A DNA stretch of 5,690 nucleotides, taken from NCBI GenBank assembly GCA_002438905.1, contig DJSA01000057.1, forward strand, positions 1-5,690. The letters are read 5' to 3'. The notes beneath the pieces were generated by a model that was given only the letters and a program-made list of their open reading frames with translations, had not been told where the DNA came from and did not search any database. The position numbers and the translations under genes are program-made. Every line of letters begins with the position of its first letter. Position 1 is the stretch's first letter. Below are positions 1 through 4,320 of the stretch, piece by piece. The stretch comes from Bacteroidales bacterium UBA6346 (GTDB lineage Bacteria > Bacteroidota > Bacteroidia > Bacteroidales > UBA932).

Positions 1-19
1 TGATGTATCCATAAACCAT
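1..19 (-). CDS. 5' end of a second Mpi-family serine recombinase gene (partial, leaves window)
   Basis: On the minus strand, ATG at 19-17 is followed by codons for M-V-Y-G-Y-I before the window ends. These six residues are identical to the start of the complete Mpi-like recombinase at 4089, and the DNA identity continues upstream into the leader. Only the beginning of the gene is visible, so I infer the product purely from this match and from the shared leader. Whether the rest of the gene is intact cannot be seen. It would be transcribed leftward, in the same direction as the complete copy about 4.07 kb to the right. Confidence 0.6.
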
Positions 20-61
20 TGTTCGAATCTTTACAAGTTGCATGACCCGGAACAAGACGAG

Positions 62-100
62 AATCGGGTCTGCACGGCGAATTTCCGTACAAACCCGTAT
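62..100. promoter_or_regulatory. 39-base two-part palindrome in the mpi leader (left copy)
   Basis: The arms AATCGGGT (62-69) and ACCCGTAT (93-100) pair through CGGGT/ACCCG. An inner pair ACGG/CCGT surrounds the loop CGAATTT. The architecture (outer arm, 4-base internal gap, 4-bp inner stem, 7-base loop) is the same as in the right copy at 4134-4172, where the outer arms are a perfect 8 bp. A second dyad, AATCGA (114-119) with TCGATT (127-132), lies just beyond. Possible roles are a recombinase binding site, an operator, or a leader RNA hairpin; the sequence does not decide between them. Confidence 0.55.
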
Positions 101-182
101 TCTGTCAATAGCTAATCGAAGATTTATCGATTTTTATATGAAAGTTTTTCTCTTTTTATATGTTTTTTTAGATTTTTTATGA

Positions 183-554
183 CGAGAATATTTACGTGGA
201 ACGAAGTCCGGAGATATGCTACATTCGGGGAGATTTGTCCAGGCTGGAAGCCTTATGATTCTTGTTGATGGAGAAAACTCCGGAGAGGTGTTTGCGACAC
301 CGGTTGATGGCTATCAAGGTTCGACATTCAAGATATTGGACATTGATGCAAAGTATTGTAAAGAGTTTATACTATTGCTTATACAGAGTAATAGGAAATC
401 GCTCCGAGAGAACAAAGTCGGCTCGGCAATTCCCCATCTAAACAAGAAGATGTTCAAAGAAATTGTCGTGCCGCCTTTTTCATACAATGAACAATGCGAA
501 ATAGCCCAAACCATAAAGGATTATTTCTGCGTTTTGGATTCAATCATAGGATGA
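183..554 (+). pseudogene. hsdS: hsdS fragment: 3' part of a type I restriction specificity subunit TRD
   Basis: The open frame runs from just after a TGA at 180-182 to a TGA at 552-554; its first ATG is at 216. From that ATG, residues 11-22 (GSLMILVDGENS), then GYQGSTFKIL, then KVGSAIPHLNKKMFKEIVVPP and the trailing IAQTIKDYFCVLDSI, match the end of a target-recognition domain of a type I restriction-modification S subunit, which sets DNA specificity for the HsdM/HsdR complex. Full S subunits are about 400 residues with two TRDs; only about 110-120 residues of one TRD plus the start of the following conserved helix are left. The 5' end abuts the duplicated mpi leader and the 3' end stops abruptly where the opposite-strand hsdS piece begins. 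It is probably non-functional alone, but could be a silent donor cassette for an invertible hsdS locus. The family call is from motif recall. Confidence 0.75.
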
Positions 555-730
555 TCTTTAGGAGGAATAGGTATTTTTATCTTGGAATATTCTGATATCC
601 AATATCTCTTATGAGTAGTGCCAACAAGTTTGGTAGTGGACATGAAGTATGCAATATACTTTAGATTTATATCCACTTTAGGATGAAGGATCTTCATTGC
701 CGATGACCTTACCTTAAATGGGATGTGTTC
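521..730 (-). pseudogene. hsdS: hsdS fragment on the opposite strand, tail to tail with the first
   Basis: On the minus strand, reading from about 727 leftward, the frame gives a segment with VRSSAMKILHP, LKYIAYFMST, VGTTHKRYWISEY and SKIKIPIPP. This is the usual end of an S-subunit target-recognition domain, where the strand before the central helix ends in I-P-I-P-P. Normal sequence would continue with an LxEQ-type helix, but after PP (about 560) it reads KDHPMIESKTQK and stops at TAA (523-521), which is simply the reverse complement of the plus-strand hsdS piece. So the S-subunit part ends near 555-560. The frame can be opened up to 787, but sequence beyond about 730 belongs to the abiE promoter and shows no S-subunit motifs. 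There is no credible start codon, so this is a 5'- and 3'-truncated remnant or silent cassette. Confidence 0.6.
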
Positions 731-749
731 AGAAAAAGTTTTATAAAGT

Positions 750-781
750 ATTGGCAAAACGCAAAAGTATCGGTAATTTTG
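750..781 (+). promoter_or_regulatory. Predicted Bacteroides-type promoter of the abiE operon
   Basis: TAATTTTG at 774-781 fits the Bacteroides -7 consensus TAnnTTTG exactly. ATTG at 750-753 lies 20 bases upstream, within the expected spacing for the TTTG-like -33 box. Transcription would begin near 788, about 36 bases before the ATG at 824. The position is inferred from consensus only. The -7 box lies inside the left arm and centre of the 771-793 palindrome, so a protein bound there should block the promoter. Confidence 0.6.
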
Positions 782-793
782 CAAAAATTACCG
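771..793. promoter_or_regulatory. Palindromic operator candidate 1 (10-3-10) for AbiEi
   Basis: CGGTAATTTT (771-780) and AAAATTACCG (784-793) are perfect inverted repeats separated by GCA, 23 bases in total. AbiEi antitoxins are known to bind inverted repeats in their own promoter and repress it. The palindrome sits directly over the predicted -7 box, the place expected for an autorepression operator. A leader or anti-sense hairpin role is less likely because the site lies at or before the predicted transcription start. Confidence 0.65.
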
Positions 794-808
794 AGTAAAT
801 TATACTCG
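792..808. promoter_or_regulatory. Palindromic operator candidate 2 (6-5-6)
   Basis: CGAGTA (792-797) and TACTCG (803-808) are perfect inverted repeats with a 5-base spacer AATTA. The site overlaps the end of the first palindrome by two bases, and its half-site CGAGTAAATT resembles the first half-site CGGTAATTTT with one extra base. Two adjacent sites would fit the cooperative two-operator arrangement described for abiE promoters. Being downstream of the predicted start, it could instead form a small 5' UTR hairpin. Confidence 0.45.
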
Positions 809-823
809 ACTATATGGCAATAT

Positions 824-1423
824 ATGGTTGTAAGCACTATAAAAGAGCGTATTAGCTCTGCAGAGAATGGAACATTGCTCTTCAACAACAGTTTTCCTGA
901 ATACGATGATGAGTATGTCGGGAAAATTCTTTCCGATCTCGTGAGATCAGGATATCTATATCACCTTTCCAGAGGTGTCTATCTTAAAACAGAACGAACA
1001 AGATTCGGCTTAGTCTATCCTCCGGTTTCTGCCATTGCCTCTGCTATTGCTGAAAGAGACAAGGCTCAGATTCTTCCGACAGGAGCCACGGCACTAAATC
1101 TTTTGGGGCTATCAACACAGATGCCGATGAATCCGGTATTTTTGACATCCGGTTCCGCAAGAAAAATCACTATTGACGGAAGAACAATAACCTTCAAAAG
1201 AGCCGTTCCGAAGAACTTTGCCATCAAGGGGAGAAAACGTAGTTTGATTGTTCAAGCATTGAAATATATCGGGGAGAATAACATAACAGAAGAAGATAGG
1301 CTCAACATCAGCAATCTGATTTGCCAAGACAAGGACGTAGATAATCTCTCCGATGATTTGCAGATGATGCCGAGTTGGATAAGGAAGTTTTTTATCTATG
1401 CACTTAAAACACAGACGAGATGA
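824..1423 (+). CDS. abiEi: AbiEi-like antitoxin / transcriptional regulator (DUF6088-type), 199 aa
   Basis: This is the predicted antitoxin and autorepressor of a type IV AbiE toxin-antitoxin pair, acting in the cytoplasm. Residues 1-55 (from TIKERISS through YVGKILSDLVRSGYLYHLSRGVYL) look like the winged helix-turn-helix of AbiEi/DUF6088 proteins, with the typical RGVY wing. Residues about 75-130 carry the family block PTGATALNLLGLSTQ and FLTSGSARKI...FKRAVP. The frame is open from 725, but I choose ATG 824: the protein there begins like family members, the predicted promoter and operators lie at 750-808, and 725-823 is antisense to hsdS-fragment and promoter DNA. The stop TGA overlaps the next gene's start as ATGA, implying coupled translation. 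No damage is visible. Family placement is from memory of motifs; the toxin partner next door supports it strongly. Confidence 0.8.
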   Translation: MVVSTIKERISSAENGTLLFNNSFPEYDDEYVGKILSDLVRSGYLYHLSRGVYLKTERTRFGLVYPPVSAIASAIAERDKAQILPTGATALNLLGLSTQMPMNPVFLTSGSARKITIDGRTITFKRAVPKNFAIKGRKRSLIVQALKYIGENNITEEDRLNISNLICQDKDVDNLSDDLQMMPSWIRKFFIYALKTQTR

Positions 1424-2463
1424 ATAACTTATGGCAAAAGTTGCCTGTAGCCGAGCGGCTGGCTTCGGTACAGGCCACGGCAAAGGAGAAAAAGATTGAA
1501 GATCGTGCCGTAGAAAAGGACTGGTGGGTGACGATCATTTTGAAGGCTTTATTCAATATGGGATGCGGTCCATTTCTTCTTTTCAAGGGAGGCACATCAT
1601 TGAGCAAGGGATGGGGACTGATTCAGCGATTCAGTGAGGACATTGACATCGCGATAGATCGGAGATTCTATCGTGACATTCTTGGCTATAGCTTTGCGGC
1701 AGGAGAGACCAACTCGCAGTTGATGAGATTAAGAAAGGCTTCAAGAGATTATATTCACGAAATGTTGTCAAATGAGCTTGAAAAGAAACTGAAAGAATAT
1801 GGTGTCCACGATTTCAGTGTGAAGAATGTTACTTAGACTCTGACAGAAACAGGAACAAAGCCGATAGACCACGATAGTGATCCTACGGCCATAAATGTAT
1901 TCTACTCCAGCTTGTTTCCTGAATATTCCGGTGACATAGAAGACTGCGTGAAAATTGAAATAAGCAGCCTTTCTATGGATGAGCCTTATGAGGACAAAAT
2001 GATCACGTCTCTCATCAATCAGAAGTTTGAAGATACGGACACGGATTCCGGATCCGTGATTCGCACCGTAAAGCCTTCAAGAACATTTCTGGAAAAGTGT
2101 TTCCTTCTGAACGAGGAATTTCAGAGGCAGAATCCGCGTTCCCGCAGGATGAGCCGCCATTTGTATGACATTGAAAAGATAATGGACACCGACTATGGAA
2201 AGGAGGCATTGAACGACATTTCTTTATACAAATCCATAGTGGAACATCGCCGGAAATTCTATCATCTTGGCTATGTGAATTATGATTTGGATTATCCGGC
2301 TCACATTGATTTTGTGCCTGCCGGAGAGGTTCTCGACGCATTCCGGAAAGACTACAACGACAATATGATTAATGGTTACATTTACGGAGATGCTCTTGGT
2401 TTTGATAGTATCATACAGAGGATGAACGACCTGAGATTGCGTTTCCGACAAATGAGAATATAA
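1420..2463 (+). pseudogene. abiEii: AbiEii nucleotidyltransferase toxin, interrupted by one in-frame TAG
   Basis: This is the toxin of the AbiE pair, a nucleotidyltransferase-fold protein of the AbiEii family. One frame of 347 codons runs from ATG 1420 to TAA 2461-2463, broken only by TAG at 1834-1836 (codon 139). The first part (138 residues) contains EKDWWVT (32-38), the nucleotide-binding block GGTSLSKGWGL (57-67) and RFSEDIDI (70-77) with the DxD metal-binding aspartates D74 and D76. The part after the stop contains FLEKCFLLNEEF (223-234) and SRHLYDIEKI (245-254), both typical of the family C-terminal half. CAG to TAG is a single change, so the ancestral residue may have been Gln. The 138-residue product keeps the DxD but lacks the second conserved half, so it is probably inactive. 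Re-initiation at TTG 1912 could give a fragment of about 183 residues, without clear support. Either a real nonsense mutation or a sequencing error would explain it. Confidence 0.85.
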
Positions 2464-2524
2464 TATTCGAAAAAGATTCTTATATCTGCAGCGTCATCGC
2501 TCGAAGAACGAAGGACTTGGTTGG

Positions 2525-2555
2525 CCGCATTACCGTAAATGCGGTTATTTTTTTT
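2525..2555 (+). terminator. Rho-independent terminator of the abiE operon
   Basis: CCGCATT (2525-2531) and AATGCGG (2538-2544) form a perfect 7-bp stem with loop ACCGTA, followed by TTATTTTTTTT to 2555. It lies about 60 bases after the toxin stop codon and is oriented to end plus-strand transcription. The bases between, 2464-2524, show no gene. Confidence 0.85.
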
Positions 2556-2582
2556 GCTCTCTGAGTAACATTCAATACAGCG

Positions 2583-2618
2583 AAACCGCTATCGGAAAAC
2601 CTCCGGCAGCGGTTTTTT
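2583..2618. terminator. Second hairpin terminator between the converging operons
   Basis: AAACCGCT (2583-2590) pairs with AGCGGTTT (2608-2615), with a possible inner CGG/CCG pair, and a T run continues to 2618. The T run makes it work best on the plus strand as a back-up to the terminator at 2525. It also begins only 10 bases beyond the tyrosine recombinase stop, where a terminator for the minus-strand operon would be expected, but on that strand the T tract is only three bases. A weakly bidirectional role is an inference. Confidence 0.7.
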
Positions 2619-2625
2619 GCTATTA

Positions 2626-3429
2626 CTACCAGTTTACAACTTTATCAATTATCTGTTGCTGTTCGCTGGCAGTCCTGCGGAGATAGATTCGAGTCGTCTC
2701 GATACTTTCGTGCCCCATAAGGTCGGCGAGGAGAGAAATGTCGTTGAACCGTTCGAGGAAGTTCTTTGCGAACCTGTGGCGGAAAGAATGAGGATAGACC
2801 ACTTTCTTGTTGATACCGTACTTGTCTGCGAAATGTTTAAGCTGCATAGCTATGCCACGGGCAGTTATCCTGTTCCCGAACCTGTTGAGGAAGAGATAAC
2901 CGGAAGTCTTATTCTCTTTGCCGAGCCAATCGGCAGCCTCGGTTCTAAGTCTCTTAGGAATATACAATCGGCGGACTTTTCCACCCTTGCTGTACATATC
3001 CAGATGCCCAGCCATAACATCCTCAACCTTTATCTGAAGCAGTTCGCTGACACGCGCGCCTGTCGCTGTCATAAACCAGACCACAAAATACCATTCAGTG
3101 AAACCGTCCTTTTTCAGTTTTGATTTCAGGAACTTGTAGTCAGCATCGCTGATTACATTCTCCAGAAAGTTTTTCTGCTGAACCTTGATGAATTTCAGTT
3201 TCAGTCTGTCCTTGTGAATGAACTCCAAATACTTGTTGATTCCCTGCAACCGCAGGTTCACAGTCTGCGGCTTGAAGTGTTCTACAAGAAATCCCTTGTA
3301 CGCAAGAAGATTCTCCTTGTTGAACTCTACATAGTTGGTAATGAAGTGATTGACCATCCACACATAGGACTCTATGGTGTTGCCGGACAAGTCTGACTTC
3401 TCAAGATTCTGTTTGAATTTGCTTTCCAC
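2626..3429 (-). CDS. Tyrosine recombinase, DNA-invertase type (267 aa)
   Basis: This is a site-specific recombinase that cuts and rejoins DNA through a tyrosine nucleophile. Residues 1-90 form a SAM-like core-binding domain (NTIESYVWMVNHFI, AYKGFLVEHF, QTVNLRLQGINKYLEF). The catalytic domain follows with all expected residues: R126 in ATGARVSELL, Lys in SKGGKVRR (148 or 151), H214 and R217 in PHSFRHRFAKNF, H240 in LMGHES, and Y249 in TTRIYLRR. H214 to H240 and to Y249 have the same spacing as in XerD. The C-terminal signature resembles tyrosine DNA invertases that I recall near hsdS and surface-antigen loci of gut Bacteroidales and Firmicutes. The only reasonable start is GTG at 3429-3427; no ATG or TTG lies in frame between it and the upstream gene's stop. 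It follows the serine recombinase by 30 bases in the same frame. It stops at TAG, followed at once by TAA. Confidence 0.92.
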   Translation of the reverse strand: MESKFKQNLEKSDLSGNTIESYVWMVNHFITNYVEFNKENLLAYKGFLVEHFKPQTVNLRLQGINKYLEFIHKDRLKLKFIKVQQKNFLENVISDADYKFLKSKLKKDGFTEWYFVVWFMTATGARVSELLQIKVEDVMAGHLDMYSKGGKVRRLYIPKRLRTEAADWLGKENKTSGYLFLNRFGNRITARGIAMQLKHFADKYGINKKVVYPHSFRHRFAKNFLERFNDISLLADLMGHESIETTRIYLRRTASEQQQIIDKVVNW

Positions 3430-3459
3430 AATATCTTGGCGTTTTAATAAATTGAGGCG

Positions 3460-4089
3460 CTATAAAGCCCCTGAATATCCTTTCGTTTCCGCCATCTTGA
3501 ACCGGATGAACCGCGAAAGGGTGTTTCGGTCGACCTTGCAGATTTTTGCAATCTTGTTCTGGGACATTCCGATTGCCTTCAACTCCATTATCAGATTGCG
3601 CTTGCGGTAGAGCTTGTGCTTCTCCACTGCCGTCTTCTTGCCCTTCGGACGGCCGAGCGTGACTCCTTCCGATTTCTTGCGGGCGAGCGCCTCCTTTGTC
3701 CGCTGGCTGATGAGGTTGCGCTCGATTTCTGCCGAGAGTCCGAAGGCAAAGGCGAGGACCTTGCTCTGGATGTCCTCGCCGAGGCGGTAGTTGTCCTTGA
3801 TTGTCCAGACCTTGCACTCGCGGGTCATGCAGATGTTCAGAATCTCCATGATCATGAAGAGGTTCCTGCCTAGACGCGACAACTCCGCGCAGATGATAAG
3901 GTCGTCCTTCTGCACCCTCTTGAGCAGCTGCCCGAGCTGCCGTTTGCTGTAGGACTTCGTGCCGCTGATGGTTTCCTCAATCCACCCGTCGATGTTCAGA
4001 CCCTCCTTCTCGCAGAAATTGGTAATCTCAAACCGCTGGTTCTCGACGGTCTGCTTGTCGCTGCTCACTCTGATGTATCCATAAACCAT
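3460..4089 (-). CDS. mpi: Mpi-family serine recombinase (DNA invertase), 209 aa
   Basis: This is a small serine recombinase of the resolvase/invertase family, closest by recall to B. fragilis Mpi, which flips promoters of capsular polysaccharide and other surface loci. The catalytic domain (1-140) begins GYIRVSSDKQ with nucleophile S9, has SRLGRN at 71-76 with R72 and R75, and AFGLSAEIERNLISQRTKEA as the dimer-interface E helix. LGRPKG (145-150) is the usual minor-groove hinge, and 167-198 (GMSQNKIAKICKVDRNTLSRF) is the helix-turn-helix. I choose ATG 4089 because MVYGYIRVS is the family's normal beginning, and the left repeat shares this start; an upstream ATG at 4164 would add 25 residues translated from the palindromic leader. 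It probably leads an operon with the tyrosine recombinase. Its stop TAG is 30 bases upstream of the next GTG. Its targets are not evident in this window. Confidence 0.93.
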   Translation of the reverse strand: MVYGYIRVSSDKQTVENQRFEITNFCEKEGLNIDGWIEETISGTKSYSKRQLGQLLKRVQKDDLIICAELSRLGRNLFMIMEILNICMTRECKVWTIKDNYRLGEDIQSKVLAFAFGLSAEIERNLISQRTKEALARKKSEGVTLGRPKGKKTAVEKHKLYRKRNLIMELKAIGMSQNKIAKICKVDRNTLSRFIRFKMAETKGYSGAL

Positions 4090-4133
4090 TGTCCGAATCT
4101 TTATACGATGCGGGCACCGATGCGAAAAACGAG

Positions 4134-4172
4134 GTTCGGGTCCGCACGGTGAATTTCCGTACAAACCCGAAC
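4134..4172. promoter_or_regulatory. mpi: 39-base two-part palindrome in the mpi leader (right copy)
   Basis: GTTCGGGT (4134-4141) and ACCCGAAC (4165-4172) are perfect 8-bp inverted repeats. Inside, after a symmetric 4-base gap, ACGG and CCGT pair around the loop TGAATTT. It lies 45-83 bases upstream of the mpi ATG. The same layout occurs at 62-100. It could be a recombinase crossover or accessory site, an autoregulatory operator, or an mRNA leader hairpin. Confidence 0.6.
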
Positions 4173-4184
4173 ATTGTCAACAGA

Positions 4185-4205
4185 AAATCGATGAATTATC
4201 GATTT
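4185..4205. promoter_or_regulatory. mpi: Second dyad upstream of mpi (8-5-8)
   Basis: AAATCGAT (4185-4192) and ATCGATTT (4198-4205) are perfect inverted repeats around GAATT. The left repeat keeps a dyad at exactly the corresponding centre (AATCGA 114-119, TCGATT 127-132), although spacer bases differ. Shared centre and symmetry suggest a protein binding site. It is followed by the AT-rich block that is identical in both copies. Confidence 0.5.
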
Positions 4206-4232
4206 CTATATGAAAGTTTTTCTCTTTTTATA

Positions 4233-4320
4233 GATTTTATTCTTTTTTGAAGGTTTCTTATATGCCGATCGTGCATCTCTTCATATGCCATTCCCGGCTT
4301 GATGTCGGACAGCCAGCGAA
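4233..4320. other. Gap between the mpi leader and the nucleoside permease gene
   Basis: These 88 bases hold no gene that I can support. I looked for a minus-strand terminator after the permease stop and found no stem followed by a T run. ATATGCC occurs twice (4260-4280 region), which I regard as chance. Confidence 0.5.

Larger units (their letters stand above)
1..160. repeat. Left copy of a direct repeat (mpi start codon region plus leader)
   Basis: This stretch aligns with 4071-4232 with scattered substitutions and one net 2-base indel. The first 22 bases are identical, the stretch around 81-97 is nearly so, and 135-160 is identical to 4207-4232 over 26 bases. It covers the first codons of the Mpi-type gene and about 140 bases of its upstream DNA. 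Similarity fades after about 160-180, just before the hsdS fragment begins. The divergence shows this is not a recent perfect duplication; it fits either an old duplication or two related recombinase cassettes that share a leader. Confidence 0.85.
4071..4232. repeat. Right copy of the direct repeat (mpi start and leader)
   Basis: This block aligns with 1-160. It includes the first six mpi codons and the upstream region. The 26 bases at 4207-4232 are identical to 135-160, and the start-codon region 4071-4092 is identical to 1-22. Conservation of non-coding DNA to this degree suggests functional leader or promoter elements. I found no convincing match to the Bacteroides -7/-33 consensus on the minus strand, so I mark no promoter. 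Confidence 0.85.

Noticed and set aside
725..823. N-terminal extension of the AbiEi-like protein from ATG 725
   Set aside because: This stretch overlaps the opposite-strand hsdS piece and contains the predicted promoter and operators. The encoded residues look nothing like the family, whose start fits ATG 824.
2617..3123. 168-codon open frame on the plus strand within the tyrosine recombinase gene
   Set aside because: It is antisense to a gene with complete catalytic motifs, has no recognisable domain, and begins inside the terminator region.
3401..3873. Open frames overlapping the mpi gene on both strands (3401-3817 minus, 3616-3873 plus)
   Set aside because: They are frame shadows of the Mpi coding region, with low-complexity charged translations and no family signature.
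4090..4164. 25-residue N-terminal extension of Mpi from ATG 4164
   Set aside because: The extension is translated from the palindromic leader, and the family normally begins at MxYGYIRVS, which is ATG 4089.
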